A DNA stretch of 64,000 bases from Streptomyces sp. 1222.5 (GCF_900105245.1 NZ_FNSZ01000001.1:1364001-1428000), one strand, 5' to 3'. Shown: positions 37,336-46,126, numbered from the stretch's first letter. Translations and numbers: made by a program. The notes: generated by a model from the letters alone, not told the origin.

Positions 37336-37479
37336 CGCCTCACCCCCGTACACCCGCTGAACGATCCGCCGCCCTCCATGGTTCCCCGCCGTCCCGTGTC
37401 CACCACCGTCCGTGACGGGTAGGTTGATCCCGCCGGCCACGGGAACGGTTGTGGCGCGAGGGAGTTCGAGGAGCCGTCG

Positions 37480-37875
37480 ATGGACGAGATCGCGGAGCGG
37501 CTGGCGCGGCTGTGCGCGCAGGCGGGGGACGACGGGCTGCGGGAGCGGGCCGAACGCTACGGCGTGGGCGAGGCGCTGACCCGGCTGGGCCAGGCCGCCC
37601 GGGCGGGCAGTCGCACCGCCGCGGTCACCGCGGACCTGGACGCCCTGGACGACGCCTTCGCCCGGCACGGCATCGACGGGCTCACGGTGGGGCCGCGCGG
37701 CTTCGAGCCGCTGCGGGGCGGGCGCGCCCATCCCGTGGTCACGGTGTGGGGCTGCCCGGCCGAGGCGTCCTGCTCGCGTCTCGAACCGCAGGAGCGGCAG
37801 CGCGGGTCGCGGACCCCGCCGCCCGCGTGCGCACTGACCGGCACCCCGCTGGTCCCCCGGAAGATCCGGCTGTGA
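37480..37875 (+). CDS. Small unknown protein with C-terminal Cys pattern, CHAT-associated
   Basis: 131 residues. The N-terminal 60 are helical (DEIAERLARLCAQAGDDGL). The rest holds VTVWGCPAEASC, then RTPPPACALTGTPLVPRKI, a Cys-x5-Cys plus Cys pattern that could bind zinc. ATG 37480 lies after GGAG. Its stop overlaps the next gene's GTG start (GTGA), so the two are coupled. It is divergent from the CHAT gene. I do not recognise the family; its place suggests an adaptor or regulator. Confidence 0.75.
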   Translation: MDEIAERLARLCAQAGDDGLRERAERYGVGEALTRLGQAARAGSRTAAVTADLDALDDAFARHGIDGLTVGPRGFEPLRGGRAHPVVTVWGCPAEASCSRLEPQERQRGSRTPPPACALTGTPLVPRKIRL

Positions 37876-38789
37876 TCACGGTCCTCGCCGAACTGGGCAA
37901 GCAGATGGCGGGCCGCTGGGCGGCGCTGCTCGTCCTGCCGGGTGCCTTCTACGTGTCCACCGCTGCCGTCGCGGTGCTGCTCGGCCACGGGCACGCGCTC
38001 GACGCCGGGGTGCTGACCGCCTGGCTGGACTCCGTCGCCGCCGCTCCGGCCAGCGGCCGCTTCGGGACCGTGCTGATCGGCGCCGCCGGGTTCACGGCCG
38101 TCTCGGCCGCCGCCGGTCTGGCCGCCGCGGCGGCGGCCCAGCTCGTGGAGCGGGTGTGGTGGGCCTCCGGCGAGGAGCCGCTGCTGCGCACGCTGGCCGC
38201 CTCCCGCGGACGGCGCTGGCAACGGGCCGAGGAGCGGGTGGCCGCCGCGCTGCGGGAGTTCACGGCGTCCGGCGGTACCCCGCCTACGGCGCAGGCGCTG
38301 CGGGCGGCGATCGCGCGACGCGACGCGATATGCCCGGAGCCCGCCTCCCGGCCGACCTGGATGGGGGACCGTCTGTACGCCGTGGACGAGCGGGTGCACG
38401 ACACCTACCACCTGGATCTGACGGCCGCCTGGCCGCGGTTGTGGCTGCTGGTGCCGGACGCGGCACGCGCGGAGCTCTCCGAGGCGCGGGCCGGTGTCGG
38501 GGCCGGCGCCCGGCTCATGGGCTGGGGCCTGCTGTATCTGCCGCTGGCCGCGGTGTGGTGGCCGGCCGCCGTTCTCGCCGCCGGGGTCCTGATCGCCGCC
38601 CGTCACCGCGCCCGGCTCGCCGTCGGCGTGCAGGCCGACCTCGTGGAGGCCGCCGTCGACCTCTACGGCCGCGATCTGGTGGTGCAGTTGGGCATCGACT
38701 GCCCGGGCCGGCTGGGTCCGGCTGAAGGCGACACGGCGACCAGCCTGCTCCGCAAGGACCGCACGGACCTGTCCCGATTCGGCGACTGA
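37872..38789 (+). CDS. Membrane protein coupled to the CHAT-associated small protein
   Basis: 305 residues from GTG 37872. Membrane helices lie near 16-36 (WAALLVLPGAFYVSTAAVAV), 56-82 (FGTVLIGAAGFTAVSAAAGL), and 218-255 (GWGLLYLPLAAVWWPAAVLA). Between them is a cytoplasmic block with ERVWWASGEEPLLRTLAASR and PTWMGDRLYAVDERVHDTYH. The C-terminal tail DLVVQLGIDCPGRLGPAEGD reads like a membrane-proximal helix seen in proteins next to vWA or CHAT conflict genes; that link is from memory and weak. It might be the membrane effector or sensor of the locus. Confidence 0.75.
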   Translation: MITVLAELGKQMAGRWAALLVLPGAFYVSTAAVAVLLGHGHALDAGVLTAWLDSVAAAPASGRFGTVLIGAAGFTAVSAAAGLAAAAAAQLVERVWWASGEEPLLRTLAASRGRRWQRAEERVAAALREFTASGGTPPTAQALRAAIARRDAICPEPASRPTWMGDRLYAVDERVHDTYHLDLTAAWPRLWLLVPDAARAELSEARAGVGAGARLMGWGLLYLPLAAVWWPAAVLAAGVLIAARHRARLAVGVQADLVEAAVDLYGRDLVVQLGIDCPGRLGPAEGDTATSLLRKDRTDLSRFGD

Positions 38790-38844
38790 GGCACGGCGGC
38801 GCCGGCCTGTTTCCTCCACCCCTGACGCCCCGGCCCGGCCTCCC

Positions 38845-39993
38845 TCACGCCTCGGACGAGGTCGGCGCCGGACGGGTGTCCAGTCCGGCGGTCGTGGAGA
38901 CGGTGACCCTTGGCGCGGCGGTCAGGCGGATCGAGAAGCCCTCCCGGAAGCCCAGGAGGCCGCGGCGGACGGCCGGTTCCTGGTCCGGGTGATGCGGGAC
39001 GGAGCGGATCAGACGGTCGTGCCGGGTGCGGTCGCGCGCGGACATCAGCCTGCGGTCGACCGTCAGCGACGGCGGCGCGCTGAGCCGCGGCCAGTGCGCG
39101 TGGTGCACGAACACCCGTACCCGCAGCCGTCCCTCCCCCAGCTCCAGGTCCGCCTCCGCCAGGTGCTCCCCCAGCGCGCCCAGCGCGTCCGCCACCTCGT
39201 CCGCCGTGGCCCGCAGATCCTCGGCGGGGTCGTACGGCTCGGGCAGGTCCCGCGGGTCGACCACGGCACAGAGGATGCCGAGGTCGTCGTCGCGCAGCTC
39301 GCGTCCGGCGCCCATGTCCGTGCGGGCGCCGGCGTGCACACCGAGCGTCAGTTCGGCGCCGTAGCGGCTCGCCGTCATCGCCACGGGGAACAGGGCCGTG
39401 TAGCGCAGCAGCCGGGCGCAGCCGATGAGCACCCGGCCGACCGGCCACACCGCGGACGTGCCCAGGACCCGGACGACCTCCTCGTGCCGGCCGAGCCGGC
39501 GCAGCACGTCGGCGTAGTCCCGCCGTACGGCCTGTGTCGTGCCGTCCTCGGGACCGAAGGTGTGCTCGCAGGCGTCGACGAACGCGGGGTACTCGTCGGC
39601 CGCGGCGGTCAGGTCGCCCTTGCGCACGAGCACGCTCAGGAAGTTGTTGGCCGCGTTCAGCGTCAGCGGGTGCGCGGGCCCCAGCATGGCGGCGCGCTCG
39701 CCGTGCACCTGGCCGAAGAGATTCAGCGCCTCGTCCCAGCGGCGCAGGTCCCGCAGCACCAGGGCGAGGTTGTTCAGGCAGGTGAGGGTGAACAGGTGCG
39801 AGGAGCCGAAGCGGCGCGCGAACCCGTCCCAGGCGAGCGAGTACTGCTCCACCGCCTCGATCAGCTGCCCCGACTCGTGCAGGGCGCCGGCCAGATCGTG
39901 GCGGGCCGCCGTGGTCTCGAGCTCCCGGAAACCGTGGCGTGCCTCCAACCGGGCCACCTCGGCGCGTAATGCGTCGACCGAGCGATCCGTCAT
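38845..39993 (-). CDS. Tetratricopeptide-repeat protein of unknown role
   Basis: 382 residues. Residues 1-170 hold kinesin-light-chain-like TPRs: AARHDLAGALHESGQLIEAV, LNNLALVLRDLRRWDEALNL and LNAANNFLSVLVRKGDLTAA. A middle segment (190-235) includes a hydrophobic stretch VLIGCARLLRYTALFPVAMT. The C-terminal part is a beta-rich domain, with DDLGILCAVVDPRDL, LRVRVFVHHAHWPRLS and GFREGFSIRLTAAPR. It converges on the membrane protein above. Such TPR proteins often pair with NTPase or CHAT conflict genes; whether it belongs to that locus is unproven. Confidence 0.8.
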   Translation of the reverse strand: MTDRSVDALRAEVARLEARHGFRELETTAARHDLAGALHESGQLIEAVEQYSLAWDGFARRFGSSHLFTLTCLNNLALVLRDLRRWDEALNLFGQVHGERAAMLGPAHPLTLNAANNFLSVLVRKGDLTAAADEYPAFVDACEHTFGPEDGTTQAVRRDYADVLRRLGRHEEVVRVLGTSAVWPVGRVLIGCARLLRYTALFPVAMTASRYGAELTLGVHAGARTDMGAGRELRDDDLGILCAVVDPRDLPEPYDPAEDLRATADEVADALGALGEHLAEADLELGEGRLRVRVFVHHAHWPRLSAPPSLTVDRRLMSARDRTRHDRLIRSVPHHPDQEPAVRRGLLGFREGFSIRLTAAPRVTVSTTAGLDTRPAPTSSEA

Positions 39994-40082
39994 CCGGCCC
40001 TCCGTCCTCGGTTACGGTCAACGACGCGTGGCGGGCGCGGTCGCGGCCCGCCCGCCGTAGTCGTACCCCGTTGGAGCGGCCG

Positions 40083-42230
40083 TCAGCCCGTCGCGTCCAC
40101 CAGCGCCAGCTCGTGCAGCCGTTCCGGCGGTCCCGGCCGGGCGTAGTACCAGCCTTGGGCCGTGTCGCAGCCCAGTATCCGCAACTGCTCGGCCTGGGCA
40201 CCGGTTTCGACGCCCTCCACCGTCACCGCGAGGTCGAGGCTGTGGGCGAGGGAGACGATGCCCTCGACGATCTTCAGGTCGACCGGATCGGCGGGGAACT
40301 GCTGCATGCCCTGGGTGAAGGAGCGGTCCAGCTTCAGGACGCTGACCGGCAGCCGGCGGAGGTTCGCCAGGTTCGAGTAGCCGGTGCCGAAGTCGTCCAG
40401 GGCGATGTCGACACCCATCTCCGCGAGCCGGCGCAGGGGTTTGAGCAGTTCGTCGTCGGCGCCGATCAGCGCGGACTCGGTGACCTCCAGGCACAGGGCT
40501 TCCGGGGTGACACCCGCGCGTTCGAGGATGTCGACGGTGTCCTGGACCAGGCCCGGATGGCTGAGCTGGCACGGGGACAGGTTGACGTTGATGCGCAGGG
40601 GCCCGGCGCCCGTGTCCGCACCGTGGCGCTCGCGCCAGGCGCGGGCCTGCCGGATGGACTCCTCCAGGACCCAGCGGCCCAGCGGCACGATCAGGCCGGT
40701 GTGTTCGGCGAGCGGGATGAAGCGGTCGGGGCCGAGCACGCCGTGCTGCGGGTGCAGCCAGCGGACCAGGGCCTCGGCACCGCGGACGCTGCCGTCGCCG
40801 AGGTGCACGAGCGGCTGGTACTCGATGAAGAACTCACCGCGTTCCAGGGCGGTGGGCAGGGCGGTGGTGAGCCCGTGGCGGGTGATCACGCGGGCGTCGG
40901 CCTCGGGATCGGCCAGTTCGGAGCGGTTGCCGCCCGCGGACTTGGCCCGGTACATGGTGATGTCGGCGCTGCGCAGCACCTCGGCCGCGGTGCGCTCGCC
41001 CGCCGGGCCCTCGACGATGCCGAGGCTGCCGCGGACCAGCAGGTCCCGGCCGTCGATGCTGATCGGGGTGACCAGCGCGTTCATGATCCGCTCGGCGAGC
41101 TCGTCGACCTCGCGCTCGGTGCCGGGGCCGGTGGTCAGGGCCACGAACTCGTCGCCGCCGAGCCGGGCGACCATCTCGCCGGGCGCGGTCGCGCAGGACT
41201 GGAGCCGGTCGGCGACCTCCACCAGCAGCCGGTCGCCGGCCGCGTGACCGAGGCTGTCGTTGACGGTCTTGAAGCCGTCGAGGTCGAGGTAGCACAGCCC
41301 GAAGCGCTGGCCCTCAGCGGCGCCCCCGAGGGCCTTCTCCAGCCGCTCGAAGAACAGGGTGCGGTTGGGCAGTCCGGTGAGTGCGTCGTGCGTGGCCTCG
41401 TAGCGCAGCCTGAGGTTGAGCAGGCGTCGCTCCGTGGTGTCCTCCATGAGGGCCAGCTGGTACTGGGGCTCGCCGTCGGCGTCACGGAGCAGGGACACCG
41501 TCAGATTGGTCCACAGCACCGTGCCGTCGGGCCGGTTGAAGGCCTTCTCCACGTGGTAGTGCTCGCGCTCGCCCCGCACGAGCTCCTCGTAGAGCCTCCA
41601 CGTCTGCGGGGCGTCCTCGGGGTGGGTCCACTCCAGCACCCGCCGGCCGCGCAGCGAGTTCTCGGGCAGCCCGAACATGCGCAGCAGCGCCTCGTTGACC
41701 TGGAGGACGTTGCCGTCCAGGTCGGCGATGCCGATCCCTATGGCCGCGCCCTCGAAGACGGCGCGGAAGCGTGCCTCGCTCGCGTGCAGCGCCTGGGCCA
41801 CGGCTCCCTGCGCGGCCAACGCGGCCTGGGCGATGGCCTCCTGTTCGGCGAGGGTCCGCTCGCGCAGTGCCCGGGCGTAGCCGGCGGCCATCGCGTGCTG
41901 CAACCGCGAGGAGCGCACGCGCAGTTCGTCCTGGGGGCCGTCCTCGCCGCAGTACAGGACCAGGTAGGCGTCGACGCAGTCGAGGGTGCGGCTGAGCGCC
42001 TCGGGGTCGGTGCAGTGGGCCGCCACCAGAGCGGCGCCGACCGCCTTCGCGGCGTCCGCGTCGAGGGCGCGGGCCCGCAGCAGCTCGCTCAACCGGCGTG
42101 CCAGGGGCAGCAGGCGCTCCTCGAACTCGACGCGGGTGAGCGACGTCGAGGTCACCGGGAAGACCGCCCGGCTCCAGATCGTCGTCAGCCGGCGCAGTCT
42201 GTCCTCCGGCCCGTCCGGTTCCGCGCTCAC
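40083..42230 (-). CDS. rmdA: PAS-GGDEF-EAL c-di-GMP enzyme RmdA
   Basis: 715 residues from GTG 42230. Residues 1-145 are an N-terminal helical region found in Streptomyces RmdA. A PAS domain spans about 151-268 (ARFRAVFEGAAIGIGIADLD), GGDEF about 270-440 (LGGDEF at 357-362, active-site form intact), and EAL about 455-705 (EALVR near 486; VTES and DDFGTGYSN also intact). It can therefore both make and cleave c-di-GMP. In S. coelicolor RmdA (SCO0928) affects aerial growth. Its GTG overlaps the stop of the upstream methyltransferase (GTGA), so the two are translated together. Confidence 0.95.
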   Translation of the reverse strand: MSAEPDGPEDRLRRLTTIWSRAVFPVTSTSLTRVEFEERLLPLARRLSELLRARALDADAAKAVGAALVAAHCTDPEALSRTLDCVDAYLVLYCGEDGPQDELRVRSSRLQHAMAAGYARALRERTLAEQEAIAQAALAAQGAVAQALHASEARFRAVFEGAAIGIGIADLDGNVLQVNEALLRMFGLPENSLRGRRVLEWTHPEDAPQTWRLYEELVRGEREHYHVEKAFNRPDGTVLWTNLTVSLLRDADGEPQYQLALMEDTTERRLLNLRLRYEATHDALTGLPNRTLFFERLEKALGGAAEGQRFGLCYLDLDGFKTVNDSLGHAAGDRLLVEVADRLQSCATAPGEMVARLGGDEFVALTTGPGTEREVDELAERIMNALVTPISIDGRDLLVRGSLGIVEGPAGERTAAEVLRSADITMYRAKSAGGNRSELADPEADARVITRHGLTTALPTALERGEFFIEYQPLVHLGDGSVRGAEALVRWLHPQHGVLGPDRFIPLAEHTGLIVPLGRWVLEESIRQARAWRERHGADTGAGPLRINVNLSPCQLSHPGLVQDTVDILERAGVTPEALCLEVTESALIGADDELLKPLRRLAEMGVDIALDDFGTGYSNLANLRRLPVSVLKLDRSFTQGMQQFPADPVDLKIVEGIVSLAHSLDLAVTVEGVETGAQAEQLRILGCDTAQGWYYARPGPPERLHELALVDATG

Positions 42231-43039
42231 GCCGAACGCCCCACGCCGGCGAATCCGGAGAAGGCGAACGGATCCTCGTCCTCCGGTGCCGACTCCGGGC
42301 GCCAGTGCGGCATCTGCACCAGTCCGGGTTCCACCATGTCGTACCCCTCGAAGAACCGCGCGATCTCGTCGCGCGATCGCATGATCAGCGGGTTGCGAAT
42401 GTCCTTGTACACGTCCACCGCGCCCTCGGCCCGCTCGGCGGGCAACGGGATTCCCTCGTACGAGGCATGGGTGAGGATCAGCAGGCTGCCGGGCGCGAGT
42501 GCCTCGCGCAGCTCGGCCACCGCACTGTACGGGTCGTCCGCGTCTTCCACGAAGTGAAGTATGGCAACGAGAAGGAGTGCCACTGGCCGATTCAGGTCGA
42601 TCAGCCGCTCCACGCGCGGATTCGTGAGGATCTCCTGCGGCTTGCGCAGGTCCGCCGCGACCACGTCCGCGGCGTCGTTGCCCGCCAGGACCGCCTCGCT
42701 GTGCGCGACGGCGACCGGGTCGTGGTCGACGTAGACGACCCGGGCGTCCGGTACGGCCGTCCGCGCCACCTCGTGGACGTTGCCGAAGGTGGGGATGCCG
42801 GAGCCGATGTCGAGGAACTGGCTGATGCCCTCGCTTGCCGCGAACCGCACGGCCCGGCGCATGAACGCCCGGTTGGCCTGCATGATCTTCGGCAGGCCCG
42901 GCAGGTACTCCATGGCCTTGCGGGCCGCTTCCCGGTCGACCTCGAAGTTGTGCGAACCGCCCAGGTAGTAGTCGTAGATCCGCGAAACGCTCGGCACGGA
43001 GATGTCGATGCTCCGTGGTGCCCAGGCGGGACGCTCCAT
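42227..43039 (-). CDS. SAM-dependent methyltransferase, SAV2177/DUF574 family
   Basis: 270 residues. Family hallmarks: PSVSRIYDYYLGGSHNFEVD near residues 17-36, ANRAFMRRAVRF near 55, QFLDIGSGIPTFGNVHEVA (SAM loop) near 75, and VVYVDHDPVAV near 105. Streptomyces have dozens of these of mostly unknown substrate. It is immediately upstream of and coupled to rmdA. The 338 bp upstream (43040-43377) contain no gene, only a terminator for the preceding gene and the promoter. Confidence 0.93.
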   Translation of the reverse strand: MERPAWAPRSIDISVPSVSRIYDYYLGGSHNFEVDREAARKAMEYLPGLPKIMQANRAFMRRAVRFAASEGISQFLDIGSGIPTFGNVHEVARTAVPDARVVYVDHDPVAVAHSEAVLAGNDAADVVAADLRKPQEILTNPRVERLIDLNRPVALLLVAILHFVEDADDPYSAVAELREALAPGSLLILTHASYEGIPLPAERAEGAVDVYKDIRNPLIMRSRDEIARFFEGYDMVEPGLVQMPHWRPESAPEDEDPFAFSGFAGVGRSA

Positions 43040-43292
43040 GTAACTCTCCAAGGCGTGGACGGCGGACGTAGGCGATCCGGTGTTCGAGCTGAGGCTACTG
43101 ATCGCCCGCCAAAGGAGCGACCTGAAACGGAAATTGACCGTCCGTTCCCGGTCACTGCCTGCGGCAAGTGCCCGGCCGACCCCGCTGCGTGACCGTCCGC
43201 CGACATCCGACGCCATATCGCCCGTACGGGCCGGAGCCCGGTACGAACACCCCACATCCGTCCACACCCCGGCCGTCCGCACCCCGGACAAC

Positions 43293-43329
43293 GGTCCGCC
43301 CCCTCCGTGCGGTGCGGAGGGGGCGGACC
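43293..43329. terminator. 15-bp hairpin terminator after the repeat lipoprotein gene
   Basis: GGTCCGCCCCCTCCG at 43293-43307 pairs perfectly with 43315-43329 over a 7-nt loop. It is 48 bp beyond the stop of the minus-strand gene 43378-44343. No other structure or gene was seen in the 338-bp gap. Confidence 0.85.
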
Positions 43330-43377
43330 TTCGGTCGCGCGCCGGTCGGGCGGGGCGATCGACCCTGGGGAGGTGAT

Positions 43378-44343
43378 CTAGTTGCCCGGCGCGCCGACCG
43401 GCTTGCCGTCGGGCGAGACGGCGTACCACGTACCGCCCACGCCCTGACCGTTGGTGTCGCCGGGGGCCTTGTCCCCGGAGAAGGTGTAGATCGGCCAGCA
43501 GTTGACCGACATCTGCTTCTTGCCGTCGGAGCGGGTGAAGGGCATGAGGCCCTTCTTCTTGACGCCCTTGGTGTCGTCGGCGCTGACGGGGGCGACCGCC
43601 GGCCACTTCTCCAGGCAGGCGCCGAGGCAGTTGGAGACCGACTTCGGCCAGGCCTGGTCCTTCATGAAGCGGTAGACCGTCATGCCGTTCTTGTCGACGA
43701 CGACGTCCCCGAGCTTGGCGTCCTTGCGCACGGAGAGGCCCGGCAGCGAGGACAGGGAGGCCTTCTTGCCGTTCGGGGCGAGCGCGTACCACTTGCCGCC
43801 CACGCCCTGGCCGTTGACGTCTCCGGGGTTGACGTCCTTGGCGTAGCGGTAGGCGGGCCAGCCGCCGATGGTGAGCTGCTTGCTGCCGTCGGGGCGGGTG
43901 ACCTCGCCGAGCAGCGCCTTGTCGATGCCGGCGCCCGCGGTGGCGTCGTCGGCGGGCACCGGCGGCCAGGTGGTGGCGCAGTCGCCGTCGCAGTTCGTCT
44001 TGGGCGGGTTCGCGGTGTCCTTGTCGAACCGGTACAGGGTGAGGCCGGAACCGTCGGTCAGCACCTTGCCCAGATCGGCGTTGTCGGACACGGTCAGCTT
44101 GCCCGCGGGGACGGCCTTGGCCCCGGAGTCGGAGGCCTGGTTGCCGTCGGCACCGTAGCCGTTGCCCGCGCCGGTCGTGGTCCCGCTGCCCGGGTTGCCG
44201 TAGCCGTCCGCCGCGGCCGTGGCCCCGACGTTCTGGGCCGAAGCCGCGGGAGTGGTCGCCTTGTCCTGACCGCACGCCGTCGTCAGCGCCAGCACCGAAG
44301 CGGCCGTGGCCACCAGTGAGGCGGCCCGCCAGGAGGTCTTCAT
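43378..44343 (-). CDS. SCO0930-family lipoprotein with duplicated secreted repeats
   Basis: 321 residues. The signal ends in a lipobox ALTTAC (Cys24), followed by a Gly/Asn/Thr linker. Two homologous halves follow (about 80-195 and 200-321). Each has a TLYRF/TVYRF strand, a Cys-x3-Cys pair before WPP or WPA (NCDGDCATTWPPV, NCLGACLEKWPAV), and a second motif with GDVNGQGVGGKWYA or GDTNGQGVGGTWYA. This is the PF03640-type secreted repeat. The Cys pairs suggest redox or metal use, but no function is known. Start at ATG 44343, preferred over an upstream TTG. Confidence 0.93.
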   Translation of the reverse strand: MKTSWRAASLVATAASVLALTTACGQDKATTPAASAQNVGATAAADGYGNPGSGTTTGAGNGYGADGNQASDSGAKAVPAGKLTVSDNADLGKVLTDGSGLTLYRFDKDTANPPKTNCDGDCATTWPPVPADDATAGAGIDKALLGEVTRPDGSKQLTIGGWPAYRYAKDVNPGDVNGQGVGGKWYALAPNGKKASLSSLPGLSVRKDAKLGDVVVDKNGMTVYRFMKDQAWPKSVSNCLGACLEKWPAVAPVSADDTKGVKKKGLMPFTRSDGKKQMSVNCWPIYTFSGDKAPGDTNGQGVGGTWYAVSPDGKPVGAPGN

Positions 44344-44627
44344 CGTCAACTCCCCATCATCGCCTGGATTTCGCAGCGCCCTGCAGACCTTTACTGCGCC
44401 GCCGCACAGCCATGGGTACGCGGCAAAGGGGCGCGGGCGTTCAACACGGCGGGAAGTTCTTCGGGTTTTTCTTCCGGGCGCCGTGCCGCACGCCCTCGGT
44501 CCGGCCCCGTACAGGCATACGTATCGGGACAGTCGGAAACTTCGTCATGTCAAACCATTGATCGCATGACGCCCCTCTTTCGGAGCAATCCGGCCGACTT
44601 ACGGCGTACGGCCGCGTGTCACAACCC

Positions 44628-45248
44628 ATGATCTCCGTCGTGCATGGACCCGAAGTGACCCGACGCGCGCCCGTCGCAAGGGCGTTGGCGCTGCTGACGC
44701 TGACCTGGACCCTGGTGGGCTGTCCGGTCGGCAGCGCGTCGGCCGACGCCTGCGCGTACGCCTCGACGGGCCCCGACGGCACCGTGGCGGTCGCCTACGC
44801 CGGCGGCCACCACTGGCCGACGCCACCGCCCTGCCCGGAGCCGACACCGCCGCCGTGCCCGCCAACGCCCACCCCGACGCCGACGCCGCCTCCACCCCCG
44901 CCTCCACCCCCGCCGCCACCGCCGAAGCCGACGCCGAAACCGCGGCCGACACCCGAACCGACGCCGAAGCCCAGGCCGACTCCCAGGCCCGCGCCGCCCG
45001 TCAAGCCCGCACCGGCCCCGCCGGCCGCCCGGCCGACGCCCCCTCCCCCGCCACCGCCGGCCCCCGCGCCGAAGCCGAAACCCAGGCCGAAGCCCGCACC
45101 GCGGCCGTCGGCGACCCCGGTGAGCTACCCGGCGTACCACCCCCACCCGGTCGGCCGCCCCGCCCCCGGTCACACCACACCGGTCACCTACGTCCTGCTC
45201 ATCACCGTTCCCGCGATCGTCGCCGTCGCGGCGCTGCGCCCGCGCTGA
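44628..45248 (+). CDS. Secreted proline-rich, membrane-anchored surface protein
   Basis: 206 residues: a signal peptide (about 1-38, ALALLTLTWTLVGCPVGSAS), a short N-terminal part with DACAYASTGPDG, then about 100 residues of Pro/Lys/Thr-rich sequence (PTPTPTPTPPPP, PKPRPTPEPTPKPRP). A C-terminal helix TYVLLITVPAIVAVAALRPR closes it. The poly-Pro rod would span the cell wall. The ATG at 44628 is chosen; a GTG lies 12 bp upstream. Simple-sequence DNA keeps other frames open too, but codon bias and signal support this frame. Confidence 0.85.
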   Translation: MISVVHGPEVTRRAPVARALALLTLTWTLVGCPVGSASADACAYASTGPDGTVAVAYAGGHHWPTPPPCPEPTPPPCPPTPTPTPTPPPPPPPPPPPPPKPTPKPRPTPEPTPKPRPTPRPAPPVKPAPAPPAARPTPPPPPPPAPAPKPKPRPKPAPRPSATPVSYPAYHPHPVGRPAPGHTTPVTYVLLITVPAIVAVAALRPR

Positions 45249-45280
45249 CGCGCCGGCCCGCTCACTTCCGGAGGTACCTG

Positions 45281-46045
45281 TTGTCGGATTGGCTTGTTCT
45301 CGTCCTCGCGATGCTGGGGGCCTGCGCCGTGGTGGTCGTCGTGACCCTCGTACGGCACAAGAGGGCCCCCGACGACGAGGACCCCAGCGAGACCCCGGAC
45401 GTCATCGAGTACATGACCATGTGGATCGGCGTCGTGTACGCCATCGTCCTGGGGCTGGCCATCGCCGGGGTGTGGGAGGCCCGCAGCGCCGCCCAGGACT
45501 ACGTGCAGAACGAGGCCCAGGCGCTGCACGAGATCTCGGAGCGCGTCCGGGTCTACCCGCCGGACGTCCGTGACCGCATCCGGGACGACCTCGACGCCTA
45601 CGTCTCGTACGTCGTGCACACCGAGTGGAAGGCGATGGCGGACGACGAGCAGGTCACGGACCGCGGTACCGAACTGCTCCAGAAGGTCCGCCAGGACGTG
45701 ACCGACTACCAGCCCCGCAACGACTTCGAGGCGCAGGCGTACCAGCCGCTGCTGGACCAGCTGGCAACCGCCGACCAGGCCCGCAACGCACGCGCCGGCT
45801 CCACCGGACCCACCATGCCGCCGGTGGTGTGGTGGGGGCTCCTCGCGGGAGCCGTCATCACCATCGGCATGGTGTTCGCCCTGCAGATCCGGCGCACCAC
45901 CCGCGAACTGGTGCTGGCCGGGCTGTTCTCCGCCACGATCGCGTTCATGCTGTTCCTCATCTGGGACCTGGACGCCCCCTACAGCCGGGGCATCGCGGTG
46001 ACCGCGGATCCGTTCCTCAACCTGTTCCCGGCCATCACCTCATAG
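45281..46045 (+). CDS. DUF4239-like (bestrophin-like) membrane protein
   Basis: 254 residues starting at TTG 45281, chosen because GGAGG lies 7 bp before it and it begins the first helix. Helices: 3-24 (WLVLVLAMLGACAVVVVVTL), 46-66 (MTMWIGVVYAIVLGLAIAGV), and two near 185-230 (VWWGLLAGAVITIGMVFALQ; LVLAGLFSATIAFMLFLIWD). The middle is a helical extracytoplasmic or cytoplasmic loop (AQALHEISERVRVYPPDVRD). DUF4239 proteins are channel-like, with unproven function. Close to the proline-rich gene (32 bp), so probably co-transcribed. Confidence 0.82.
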   Translation: MSDWLVLVLAMLGACAVVVVVTLVRHKRAPDDEDPSETPDVIEYMTMWIGVVYAIVLGLAIAGVWEARSAAQDYVQNEAQALHEISERVRVYPPDVRDRIRDDLDAYVSYVVHTEWKAMADDEQVTDRGTELLQKVRQDVTDYQPRNDFEAQAYQPLLDQLATADQARNARAGSTGPTMPPVVWWGLLAGAVITIGMVFALQIRRTTRELVLAGLFSATIAFMLFLIWDLDAPYSRGIAVTADPFLNLFPAITS

Positions 46046-46077
46046 GCCCCCGGGTCCACGGCGGCCCGGCCGCCGCG

Positions 46078-46126
46078 GCAGGCCTTCGCCCCCGGTTCCC
46101 ACGAGGGTCCGGGGGCGAAGGCCTGC
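46078..46126. terminator. 18-bp bidirectional hairpin terminator
   Basis: The 18 bases 46078-46095 (GCAGGCCTTCGCCCCCGG) pair perfectly with 46109-46126 around a 13-nt loop, between converging genes. This is the strongest terminator seen in the window. Confidence 0.9.

Noticed and set aside
33487..37422. A 1311-codon open frame on the plus strand
   Set aside because: It mirrors the minus-strand CHAT gene; its product is Gly/Arg/Gln-rich without domains, as expected for an antisense frame in high-GC coding DNA.
44855..45245. A second open frame within the proline-rich gene (Ala/Asp/Thr/Glu-rich)
   Set aside because: Arises from simple-sequence DNA; no start or ribosome site of its own. Only its end, from TTG 45281, belongs to a real gene.
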